Of a stretch of 6,563 bases of DNA, positions 1 to 5,901 are shown one piece after another. A program made the position numbers and the translations under genes. Positions within the stretch are counted from its first letter, which is position 1. The number at the start of each line of letters is the position of its first letter. The notes under the pieces are model-generated. The model ran no database searches. It was not told where the DNA came from and worked only from the letters and a program-made list of their open reading frames with translations. Origin of the DNA: Spirochaetaceae bacterium (GTDB lineage: Bacteria > Spirochaetota > Spirochaetia > SZUA-6 > Fen-1364). The DNA lies in assembly GCA_003141795.1 (NCBI GenBank), contig PLNO01000158.1, positions 1,913-8,475 of the forward strand. The letters run 5' to 3'.

Positions 1-780
1 ACGCGCGGATATCTTTCCGAGCAGGGTCGGGACCTTCTTCCCCGCATCCTTGAAAAGCTGAACCTGCTGCAGAGATTCCTCCTCAGCGCAGGGCAATTCG
101 ATCGAAGGATCACGGAAAAGATGCCGGAGATCGTCGATGAGACGATCGCAACTCTCCAGGGCATGTTGCGCGACACGACTCAGCAGCGCCGACTGCTCCG
201 CGCATTGGTGGCGGTTGCGGGGGACTGGCGGGACGGATTCGCCTCGGCGCAGCGGGAGGAGAGGATTGAAGGCCTCTCGGGGATAATCGAGAATCTCCTT
301 GCCCGGCTGGAGGACCCCGCGGTGCGGAGAAGTCTTGCCGCGCAGCTCGATCGGCGGTTGTTCGCCTCAGACCCGACCCTCGGGAGTGTGGCCCGCAGCC
401 TCACGGGCAAGCGCGACGAAGAATTGATCGATATATTGTCAGCATGGGCGCTGTCATTTTTGACACGGAAGGGAACCGCGGAGGCGATCGGGCGCAGCGT
501 GGAGTCACTCGTAGAGGGGACGCTCGGAGAGCTCCTCCAGGTGGATGAGCGTCGCAAGGCCGGCATCGACGAGTATCTCACCGGCCTGCTACTCGCCACT
601 GTGGATCAGCGCCTCCCTGAAATACTCAAAGGGCTGAACGTCCAAAAGCTGGTTTCCGACAAGATCGGGAGCATCGACGCGCGAGATGCACGCCGACCGA
701 TGAGGATCGTGGCCGCTGTGGGAGCCCTGATCGGTCTGGTCACGGGAATGATCGAGCTTTTCATCGGTTTGGTGCTATGA
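1..780 (+). CDS. DUF445-like membrane protein, 3' part (5' end outside window)
   Basis: The reading frame is open from the first base to a TGA at 778-780, so the 259 visible residues are the C-terminal part of a longer protein. An ATG at 121 exists, but the frame upstream of it continues in the same style, so I do not treat it as the start. The visible part is mostly amphipathic helix. A motif of the type LP-x-IL-x-x-LN occurs twice, near residues 13-21 and 205-213, which suggests an internal repeat. The last ~26 residues (about 234-259) form a hydrophobic, glycine-spaced helix (VGALIGLVTGMIELFIG) that should anchor the protein in the membrane. The pattern of an LP-IL-x-LN element, a short D/R-rich linker and a terminal GALIG-type helix matches the ending of DUF445 (YheB/YjiN-type) proteins as I remember them. 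The biochemical role of that family is unknown, and I cannot see the N-terminal membrane segment that would strengthen the call. The next gene, in the same direction, has its own promoter, so no operon link is implied. Confidence 0.7.
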   Translation, partial: TRGYLSEQGRDLLPRILEKLNLLQRFLLSAGQFDRRITEKMPEIVDETIATLQGMLRDTTQQRRLLRALVAVAGDWRDGFASAQREERIEGLSGIIENLLARLEDPAVRRSLAAQLDRRLFASDPTLGSVARSLTGKRDEELIDILSAWALSFLTRKGTAEAIGRSVESLVEGTLGELLQVDERRKAGIDEYLTGLLLATVDQRLPEILKGLNVQKLVSDKIGSIDARDARRPMRIVAAVGALIGLVTGMIELFIGLVL

Positions 781-818
781 TATCAATGTGTGTGCTTCAA
801 ACGGACGACAAGCCGCGA

Positions 819-847
819 TTGACCGGCGTAGCGTTTTGCCGTAGAGT
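819..847 (+). promoter_or_regulatory. sigma70-like promoter for the diguanylate cyclase gene
   Basis: TTGACC at 819-824 (5 of 6 matches to the -35 consensus) is followed by a 17-bp spacer and TAGAGT at 842-847 (4 of 6 matches to the -10). Transcription would begin near 853-855, only about 5-7 nt before the first ATG at 860 and about 15 nt before the in-frame ATG at 869. No Shine-Dalgarno sequence is visible before either ATG, so the message may be leaderless or nearly so. The assignment rests on sequence match and spacing only. Confidence 0.45.
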
Positions 848-859
848 GCCACAATCGTC

Positions 860-1891
860 ATGCCATCAATGAATGTCCTGCTGGTGGAAAGTGACCCTGA
901 CGACCTTGCCCGCGTGGAGCAGACGCTCCGTGGGGAAGAGTACGTTCTGAGCATCGCGCGCTCGCCTGAAGAAGCGCTGCGCCAGCTCGGCATCCGGGAT
1001 ACCCACATCATACTCGTCTCCTCGATGCTCCCGCACGGTGGTGCCTACGAGCTTGCCCGCAGCGTGCGCTCGCTCCGTCATGAAACCCCGTCTCAGATCC
1101 TCATGCTGGCTTCGGAGGAGGAGCGCGGCGACATCCAGAAAGCGCTCGACAACGGCTTCGATGATTTCCTCAGCGAGCCGCTGGGCCCGGGTGAGCTTGC
1201 GGCGCGAACGAAAGCGGCGCGTATTCGTTGGGAAAGCCAGGCCACTCTCGTCAAGGAAAGGGAGTTCTTCCGGATCGCTGTCGCCGAGGAGGAGAGGCTG
1301 TCCTCACTCGTGCTCGATCAGAACCAGAGCCTGAAGGAAGCGTATGAGAAGATACGCCGCCTCAACGAGGAGCTGGAGAAGGCGAACAAGGAGCTCGAGC
1401 AGATAGCGGCCTACGACAGCCTGACGGGCCTGCTGAACAGGCGCAGCCTGTTCTCCCGTATCGCTGTGGAGATCGAGCGCAGCATCCGCCTGGACGTCCC
1501 GCTCACGGTCATCATGATCGACATCGACCATTTCAAGAACATCAACGACAACTACGGCCACCAGTGCGGCGACATGGTCATCCGTGACATCGGCGCGCGC
1601 CTGCTGGCGGGCCTGCGCAAGTACGACTATGCCGGACGCTACGGCGGTGAAGAGTTCTTCATCGTGCTGTCCAACTCCACGGAGCAGCAGTCCCTGGGAA
1701 TCGGCGAACGATTCCGCAAGGACATGGAAGAGGCCCGGTTCAGCTGCGGGGGGGACGAGCTCGTCGTCACGGTGTCCATCGGCGTTGCGCGCTACATCCA
1801 GGGGGAAAGCCAGGAGTCCTGGATCGAGCGCACCGACCGCGCCATGTACCAGGCCAAGCAGGGCGGCCGCAACCGCATCATCACCGACTAG
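860..1891 (+). CDS. Diguanylate cyclase with degenerate receiver domain and coiled-coil linker
   Basis: This 343-residue cytoplasmic protein is predicted to make cyclic di-GMP from two GTP. Residues ~4-122 form a CheY-like receiver fold, but its key residues are altered: the phospho-acceptor Asp position is Ser54 (SSMLP instead of D-x-MLP), the conserved Lys position is Glu106 (FLSEPL), the usual Thr/Ser is Ala84, and the acidic pair reads Glu10-Ser11. Residues ~125-182 are a charged heptad-like helix, a probable coiled-coil dimer linker. The GGDEF domain (~180-343) looks fully active: DSLTGLLNRR at 186-195, metal and substrate residues in DIDHFKNIND (Asp221, Asn229) and Asp238, the active-site loop GGEEF at 262-266, and a product-inhibition site RxxD (RKYD, 253-256) at the usual distance before it. 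An alternative start is the ATG at 869, which gives a typical receiver N-terminus (MNVLLVESD); neither start has a clear ribosome site. The gene appears monocistronic and ends 39 bp from the convergent thiQ. Enzyme activity is inferred from motifs; the input signal is unknown. Confidence 0.93.
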   Translation: MPSMNVLLVESDPDDLARVEQTLRGEEYVLSIARSPEEALRQLGIRDTHIILVSSMLPHGGAYELARSVRSLRHETPSQILMLASEEERGDIQKALDNGFDDFLSEPLGPGELAARTKAARIRWESQATLVKEREFFRIAVAEEERLSSLVLDQNQSLKEAYEKIRRLNEELEKANKELEQIAAYDSLTGLLNRRSLFSRIAVEIERSIRLDVPLTVIMIDIDHFKNINDNYGHQCGDMVIRDIGARLLAGLRKYDYAGRYGGEEFFIVLSNSTEQQSLGIGERFRKDMEEARFSCGGDELVVTVSIGVARYIQGESQESWIERTDRAMYQAKQGGRNRIITD

Positions 1892-1932
1892 AGGGCGCCC
1901 GGCAGAGCACGGGAGCAGAAACTGCGCGCCCT
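1892..1932. terminator. Inverted repeat between convergent genes, possible bidirectional terminator
   Basis: The 39-bp gap between the convergent stop codons is bounded by a perfect 7-bp inverted repeat: AGGGCGC at 1892-1898 and GCGCCCT at 1926-1932. A smaller stem is nested inside (CCCG 1898-1901 with CGGG 1910-1913). The repeat starts right after the cyclase stop codon and its right arm overlaps the thiQ stop codon. There is no T-run on either side, so it is not a classical intrinsic terminator. Position is the main argument for a role in transcript end formation. Confidence 0.3.
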
Positions 1933-2941
1933 AAGGTGGAATGCGCAGGCAACGCGCGGGATCGATCCAGACCGGCTGTTCCCCTCCCGGCGTCCAGCGT
2001 GAGCGCGCCTCTTCGACATCGAATCGGGACCCCATCTCCACAGGGTACGCTTCACCGTCGCTACCAATAAGCGCGATACGGACAACCGCTCCGGTGGGCC
2101 GTATCGCCACGGAGAGCACCCGTGCCCGTGCCTGGAGGAGGTCGGGGCCGGGTCTTTCGTGGATGGCATCCGCCCTGACCAGCAGCAGCTCGGAGGCGGC
2201 CAATTGGAAGGTCTCAGCGGGGACGACGCACCCCAGACCGAGGAAGGATGCGACGAAGGCCGACGCCGGCGCCTCGATGAGCTCCGCCGCGGTGCCGACC
2301 TGCGCCAGCCTTCCGTGCTCCACGAGCGCTATCCGTGAGGCAACGGTCATGGCCTCCTCGTGGTCATGCGTGACGTAGAGAACGGTGACACCCACCTCCC
2401 TGAGGATCGCCGCCATCTCCTGCAGCAGCGCGCCGCGAAGCTCGGGGTCAAGAGCGCCCAAAGGCTCATCCAGCATGAGAAGCCGCGGTGCGGGCGCGAG
2501 GCTGCGGGCAAGGGCCACGCGCTGCTGCTCCCCTCCGGAGAGGGACAGCACGTCACGTTTCCCGAAACCCTGGAGGCGCACCAGCCGGAGCATTTCCGTG
2601 ACGCGCTGGCGGCGCTCCCGGGCCGGCATGCGCTGCATGCGCAGGCCGAAGGCGATGTTCTGCTCCACGCTGAGATGGGGGAAGAGGCAGTAGTCCTGGA
2701 ACATGAGCCCGAAGCCCCGCCGATGGGGCGGAACGGGAGAGACGTCGGTCCCGTCGAGGAGCACCTCACCGCTCGTCGGCAGCTCGAGCCCCGCCGTGAC
2801 GCGCAGGAGCGTGCTCTTGCCGCTGCCGCTCGGCCCGAGGATCGCGATGATCTCTCCTTCCTGCACGGTGAGGGAAAATGCATCGAGCGCCCGGGACGAG
2901 CCGAACTCCTTCGTCACGCCGCGCCATTGGAGAAAAGCCAT
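1931..2941 (-). CDS. thiQ: Thiamine ABC transporter ATP-binding protein with TOBE-type C-terminal domain
   Basis: This 336-residue cytoplasmic ATPase should power the ThiBP importer. The nucleotide-binding domain (~1-230) has every expected motif: Walker A GPSGSGKST (36-44), Q-loop Gln82, signature LSGGEQQ (134-140), Walker B LLMLDEP (154-160) with catalytic Glu159, D-loop GALD (162-165) and switch His192 (THDHEEA). Residues ~235-336 are an additional beta-rich region with the look of a TOBE_2 domain (VRADAIHERPG, a glycine-rich middle, then a PVWIDPARCLRIP ending), as in PotA, FbpC and MalK-type ATPases. The enterobacterial ThiQ is about 230 residues and lacks this part. The ATG is firmly set: a strong GGAGG lies 7 nt upstream, and the thiP stop overlaps the start as TGATG. 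On sequence alone it could be an Fe3+ or polyamine transporter ATPase. The thiamine assignment comes from ThiB, ThiP and the TPP riboswitch ahead of the operon. Confidence 0.9.
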   Translation of the reverse strand: MAFLQWRGVTKEFGSSRALDAFSLTVQEGEIIAILGPSGSGKSTLLRVTAGLELPTSGEVLLDGTDVSPVPPHRRGFGLMFQDYCLFPHLSVEQNIAFGLRMQRMPARERRQRVTEMLRLVRLQGFGKRDVLSLSGGEQQRVALARSLAPAPRLLMLDEPLGALDPELRGALLQEMAAILREVGVTVLYVTHDHEEAMTVASRIALVEHGRLAQVGTAAELIEAPASAFVASFLGLGCVVPAETFQLAASELLLVRADAIHERPGPDLLQARARVLSVAIRPTGAVVRIALIGSDGEAYPVEMGSRFDVEEARSRWTPGGEQPVWIDPARCLRIPP

Positions 2942-4644
2942 CAGAACACCTCCGCGCTGCGAGTCCTGAAGCGCTCGATCGCCGCGAGCCCCAGGCCGCA
3001 GGCGAGCATGAGGACCGTGCTCAAGGCCATCGCCTGGCCCTGGTTCAGCTCTCCCGGGCGGGAGAGAGAGCTGTAGATAAGGACGGGAAGCGTGACCATG
3101 TCCGGTCGGGTGAGAAGCGCAGTGGCGCCGAACTCGCCCAGTGACACGGTAAACGCGAAGGCCGCGGCGGAGATGAACGCGCGACGCAGCAGGGGAAGAT
3201 CGATCTCAAGGCGTACGCGGGTCGGAGTCGCCCCGAGAAGCGCCGCGGATTCGCGCATGCGGGGATTGATGGCGCGAAGCGGGGCAAGAAGGCTCCTGAT
3301 CACGAGGGGAAGCGCAACGAGCGCATGCGCGCAGGGGATGAGAAGCGGAGAGCCGCGCAGGGCGAACGGCGGGGCCCCGAAAGACACGATGAAACCGAAG
3401 CCGAGGGTGACGGCCGAGGTCCCCAGCGGCAGGAGGAACAGGAGGTCGAGAGCGCCCGAGCCGAAGCCGCGGAGACCTTTGCGCGATGCCTGACCCCGGG
3501 CGATGACGTACGCGGCAGGGATGCCGAGTGCAAGTGAAATCAGCATCGTCTCCACCGAGTACACGAGGGAGTTCAGCGCAGCGGGCAGGGGCGATGTCCA
3601 GAAGATCGAGTGCCCGCTGTTCGCGAAGAGGGCCTTCCAGTACGTGAGACGGACACCGTTCCTCGTGATGAACGACCCCAGCGCAAGGCTCAGCATGGGG
3701 ACGACGAGTGCGATCGTGGGGAGCAGGCCGCAGAGGATCACCAGAACGTGCTGTGAGGCGGTTGTGGGGTGGCGCGAGGCAAGCGCTTCAGGCCGGAGGT
3801 TCTGCACGACGCTGAGGCGCGCCTGCAGTCGGGAGTAGCCGTACATGATGAGCACGGTGACCACGAGCTGGATGCCGGAGAGGAATGCCGCGGCGGGAAG
3901 GTTGAACATGTAGACGGACTGCTTGTAGATCTCCGTTTCCACGGTGGCCGTGCGCGGCCCGCCGAGAACCAGCACGACGCCGAAGCTCGAAAAGCAGAAG
4001 GCGAAGACGAGGATCGACGCAGCCGCTATCGAAGGGAGGAGAAGCCGTGCGGTGACGCGCAGGAAGGACGAGGCCCTGTTCGCTCCGAGCATGCGCGCCG
4101 CCTCGCCGAGCCGCGGGTCGAGCGACGACCATGCGCCGCTCACCATGCGAACGACGATGGCGAGGTTGTAGAAGAGGTGGGAGAGGAGCACGGCGGCAAG
4201 CCCCGGCACGAGGCTCGCGCTGGCATCGGGATTGCCGGTGAGAAGCGCGACGGCCTTCTCGAGCGCCCCGCCCGACCCGAACAGCCCGACGAATGCGGAG
4301 CTCACGACCACGGTGGGGAGCACGAAAGGGATGCTCAGAAGCGTGCGGAGAACGGCCTTGCCGGGGAAATCGTAACGCGCAAAAACGTACGCCGCGGGAA
4401 GGCCGACGACGAGTGTGAGCAGCGTGGAGAGCAGCGCCTGCACGGCGCTCGCGATGAGGAGCCGTCCGAGGTTCGTATCGGAGACGACCTGGCCGACGGA
4501 GCCGCCGTGCAGGAGGGGCCCGATGCCCATCGCCAGTATCCTGGCAAGGGGGTAGAGGAGAAAGAGGCAGAGGAAGAGCACCGGCAGCGCCGCCGCGCCG
4601 GTGCCCCCGATTCTGCGTGCTATTTCACGACGATGCGCGTCCAT
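2941..4644 (-). CDS. thiP: Thiamine ABC transporter permease, fused two-domain
   Basis: This inner-membrane channel subunit has 567 residues and is close in size to E. coli ThiP (536). It contains two homologous binding-protein-dependent permease halves in one chain, about 12 hydrophobic segments in all, with the first at ~17-40. Each half carries a cytoplasmic EAA loop that docks on the ATPase: EAARMLGANRASSFLRVTA starting at residue 181 and ESAALLGATPTRVRLEIDL starting at 465, both with the conserved G about seven residues in and a following run of basic and hydrophobic residues. A less conserved linker near 270-300 separates the halves. I chose the ATG at 4644, which overlaps the end of thiB by 25 nt. 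A GTG at 4656 is an in-frame alternative, and no strong ribosome site is seen for either, so translation is probably coupled to thiB. The open frame extends to 4773, but that part lies wholly inside thiB and encodes a charged, non-membrane sequence. The stop TGA shares one base with the thiQ ATG. FbpB-type iron permeases share this architecture; the riboswitch and ThiB favour thiamine. Confidence 0.9.
   Translation of the reverse strand: MDAHRREIARRIGGTGAAALPVLFLCLFLLYPLARILAMGIGPLLHGGSVGQVVSDTNLGRLLIASAVQALLSTLLTLVVGLPAAYVFARYDFPGKAVLRTLLSIPFVLPTVVVSSAFVGLFGSGGALEKAVALLTGNPDASASLVPGLAAVLLSHLFYNLAIVVRMVSGAWSSLDPRLGEAARMLGANRASSFLRVTARLLLPSIAAASILVFAFCFSSFGVVLVLGGPRTATVETEIYKQSVYMFNLPAAAFLSGIQLVVTVLIMYGYSRLQARLSVVQNLRPEALASRHPTTASQHVLVILCGLLPTIALVVPMLSLALGSFITRNGVRLTYWKALFANSGHSIFWTSPLPAALNSLVYSVETMLISLALGIPAAYVIARGQASRKGLRGFGSGALDLLFLLPLGTSAVTLGFGFIVSFGAPPFALRGSPLLIPCAHALVALPLVIRSLLAPLRAINPRMRESAALLGATPTRVRLEIDLPLLRRAFISAAAFAFTVSLGEFGATALLTRPDMVTLPVLIYSSLSRPGELNQGQAMALSTVLMLACGLGLAAIERFRTRSAEVF
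2947..2953 (-). promoter_or_regulatory. Strong ribosome binding site for thiQ
   Basis: On the minus strand the sequence GGAGGTG, lying in the end of thiP, precedes the thiQ ATG; the GGAGG core is 7 nt from the start. It is the best Shine-Dalgarno match of the three operon genes and fixes the thiQ start at 2941. Confidence 0.8.
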
Positions 4645-5666
4645 TCCCTGATCCACGCGTCGCGTTTGGATTCTATCGTTGCAGCGTCGACCGTCGCGGG
4701 CACCGCGGGGACCGGGGCGAACTTCGTGAAGATGTCCGGCACCTGAGCCGCGCTGTTCGATGGATACACCCACATCTGCAGCGGGATGTCGGCCTGAAAT
4801 GCCGCCCCCAGCATGAAGTCGACGAACTTCCGTGCGAGCTCGGGCTCCTTGGCGCCCTTGAGGATGCCGACGAATTCCACCTGACGGAACGCGCCTGCCT
4901 CGGGGAGTATGTTGCCCGTCGGCGGCTCCTGAGGCTTCGGATCGGTGGCGTTGGACAGCTCGTAGGCCGGGCTCGTGGCGTAGCTCACGACGATCGGCTT
5001 GCGGCCTTTTCCCTCTGCGCTGAACTGGTTCGTATACGCATCATCCCACCCGTTGACGACAAGAACGCCGTTCTTCGCAAGGTCGGCCCAGTACGACTGC
5101 CACGGATAGCGGCCCTTCTCCCCGAAGTACGCGACAGTCGCCAGAAAGAAAGCAAGACCCGGTGATGAGGTCGCGGGGTTCTCCACCACGAGAAGCCCCT
5201 TGTATGCGGGCTTCGTCAGGTCCTCAAGCTTCTGGGGAACGGGAACCGCTTTCTTGTTGAACCATGCGCGGTCGTAGTTCAGATCCACGTAGCCGAAGTC
5301 CACGGGCAAAAGACGGTGCGAGGCGTCAATCTGGAGGTCCTTCGGGATCGATGCAAGGGCCGGGGAGTCGTAGGGCACGAAGATGTCGGCTTTCAGCGCT
5401 CTGCTGAGAAAGGTGTTGTCCACGCCGTACAGCACGTCGGCAAGCGGGGTGTCGCGGGAGAGGATCGCCTTGTTGAGCGTCTCCCCTGCATCGCCGCCCG
5501 CCGTGAACTGTATCTTCACGTCGTTGGCCGCTTCGAAAGCGGCGATGACCGACGGGGTCGCCGCGAACGACGAGTGGGTGAGAACGCGCAGAACGCGCGG
5601 CGCGGCGGATACCGACGCAGCCGCGAGCGCGGCGCAGAGGAACAGGAGAACGGTTCTTTTGGGCAT
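4620..5666 (-). CDS. thiB: Periplasmic thiamine-binding protein (TbpA/ThiB)
   Basis: This 348-residue protein should bind thiamine, thiamine phosphate and TPP in the periplasm and deliver them to ThiPQ. Residues 1-21 form a signal peptide (MPKR, hydrophobic core, SVSA) with a likely signal peptidase I site near 21/22. No lipobox is seen, so it is soluble rather than a lipoprotein. The mature part aligns by eye with E. coli TbpA throughout: LTHSSFAA near 29-36, ADVLYGVDN 76-84, PVDFGYVDLNYDR 121-133, ENPATSSPGL 162-171, NGWDDAY 205-211, VVSYATSPAY 226-235, MWVYP 298-302 and an AWIREWTRIV ending. Asp83, Ser167-168, Trp207, Tyr229 and Trp299 sit where TbpA contacts its ligand, as I recall. I chose ATG 5666 because the signal peptide starts there and GGGGG lies 5 nt upstream; the longer open frame (TTG at 5747) would run through the riboswitch leader. 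It is the first gene of the operon and is controlled by the TPP riboswitch. Length is typical (E. coli 327). Confidence 0.93.
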   Translation of the reverse strand: MPKRTVLLFLCAALAAASVSAAPRVLRVLTHSSFAATPSVIAAFEAANDVKIQFTAGGDAGETLNKAILSRDTPLADVLYGVDNTFLSRALKADIFVPYDSPALASIPKDLQIDASHRLLPVDFGYVDLNYDRAWFNKKAVPVPQKLEDLTKPAYKGLLVVENPATSSPGLAFFLATVAYFGEKGRYPWQSYWADLAKNGVLVVNGWDDAYTNQFSAEGKGRKPIVVSYATSPAYELSNATDPKPQEPPTGNILPEAGAFRQVEFVGILKGAKEPELARKFVDFMLGAAFQADIPLQMWVYPSNSAAQVPDIFTKFAPVPAVPATVDAATIESKRDAWIREWTRIVVK

Positions 5667-5749
5667 GAAAACCCCCGAAACGAAAGAGTCGGCGAACCGC
5701 GGACAGTGTGTCCGTTGTAATGGAAAACGCCGGTTGTGGGGAAGCAACT
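5667..5749 (-). promoter_or_regulatory. Riboswitch expression platform and thiB ribosome binding site
   Basis: This 83-nt leader lies between the aptamer and the thiB start. Reading 5' to 3' on the minus strand it holds three elements. A small hairpin GUUG/CAAC (5748-5745 with 5736-5733) exposes CUUCCCCA in its loop. A second hairpin is GGACA-CAC-UGUCC (5713-5701). A short CGG-UUCG-CCG stem (5699-5690) is followed by a pyrimidine-rich ACTCTTTCGTTTC. The ribosome site is GGGGG at 5676-5672, five nt before the ATG. UCCCC (5742-5738) can pair with GGGGG, which would hide the ribosome site, so translational control is my preferred reading. The UUCG stem plus T-rich run is too weak to call an intrinsic terminator with confidence. 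The pairings were found by eye, with no folding energies. Confidence 0.5.
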
Positions 5750-5847
5750 GTCATGATCCCTGCGCTGGCATTATCCAGATCAGGTTCAACGGGTGTGATC
5801 TCAGGCCCCCGACAAGTGCACGCACCGTGCGGGAACCACCCCACGAC
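5750..5847 (-). ncRNA. TPP riboswitch aptamer (THI element)
   Basis: Read on the minus strand, this carries the conserved core of the TPP riboswitch in order: GGGGUGG just inside the first stem, CUGAGA (5804-5799), ACACCC (5796-5791), then GAACCUGAUCUGGAUAAUGC and CAGCGCAGGGA ending near 5757. The closing P1 helix is visible: GUCGUG (5847-5842) pairs with CAUGAC (5755-5750), with one G-U. The variable P3 arm contains a further stem GCAC/GUGC (5829-5826 with 5820-5817). Such RNAs bind thiamine pyrophosphate and, in bacteria, lower expression of thiamine synthesis or uptake genes when TPP is plentiful. It stands directly ahead of thiB-thiP-thiQ, so both the RNA and the proteins point to the same ligand. 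Confidence 0.97.
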
Positions 5848-5853
5848 TGTTCG

Positions 5854-5883
5854 AATCTAATCCCGCGGACGGGGGAACGTCAA
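5854..5883 (-). promoter_or_regulatory. sigma70-like promoter of the thiBPQ operon
   Basis: On the minus strand TTGACG (5883-5878, 5 of 6 matches to the -35) is followed by an 18-bp spacer and TAGATT (5859-5854, 4 of 6 matches to the -10); TTAGAT with a 17-bp spacer is a poorer alternative. Transcription would begin about 7 nt downstream, near 5847, which is the first base of the riboswitch P1 stem. That coincidence supports both calls. The operon therefore has its own promoter, although the upstream gene reads in the same direction and some read-through is possible. Confidence 0.6.
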
Positions 5884-5885
5884 CA

Positions 5886-5901
5886 CGCCCGCCTCAGGGC
5901 G
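5886..5901 (-). terminator. Small GC hairpin over the stop codon of the right-edge gene
   Basis: On the minus strand CGCCC (5901-5897) and GGGCG (5890-5886) form a 5-bp GC stem with a 6-nt loop that includes the TGA stop codon. It sits between the upstream gene and the thi promoter, where a terminator would be useful, but only TGTTG follows, with no real T-run. It may reduce read-through into the thi operon or may be chance. Confidence 0.2.

Noticed and set aside
121..780. ATG at 121 as the start of the DUF445-like gene
   Set aside because: The same frame is open back to the first base and the upstream residues repeat a motif found later in the protein. No ribosome site precedes 121 (GGATCACGGAAAAG is a poor match).
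2360..3076. 238-codon open frame on the plus strand
   Set aside because: It is antisense to thiQ and the 3' end of thiP, with no domain signature and a composition typical of a shadow frame. The opposite strand has all ABC ATPase motifs.
3769..4746. 325-codon open frame on the plus strand
   Set aside because: It lies opposite thiP and the end of thiB. It encodes a low-complexity, highly charged sequence (many E, R, H, G) typical of antisense frames in GC-rich genes, and the minus strand carries clear permease motifs.
4645..4773. 43-residue N-terminal extension of thiP from a GTG codon
   Set aside because: It lies entirely inside the conserved end of thiB, and its predicted residues are charged and glycine/arginine rich, unlike the start of a permease.
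1931..5666. Ferric iron (FbpABC) or polyamine transporter instead of thiamine
   Set aside because: The ATPase and permease alone would allow this, but the binding protein matches TbpA along its length and a TPP aptamer stands directly in front of the operon.
5690..5699. CGG-UUCG-CCG stem followed by a pyrimidine run as an intrinsic terminator of the riboswitch
   Set aside because: The stem is only 3 bp (a little more with bulges) and the following run, ACTCTTTCGTTTC, is broken by C and G. I kept it only as a possible part of the expression platform.
5667..5747. 27-residue N-terminal extension of thiB from a TTG codon
   Set aside because: It would translate the riboswitch leader. It places a non-hydrophobic stretch ahead of a perfect signal peptide and ignores the GGGGG ribosome site before the ATG at 5666.
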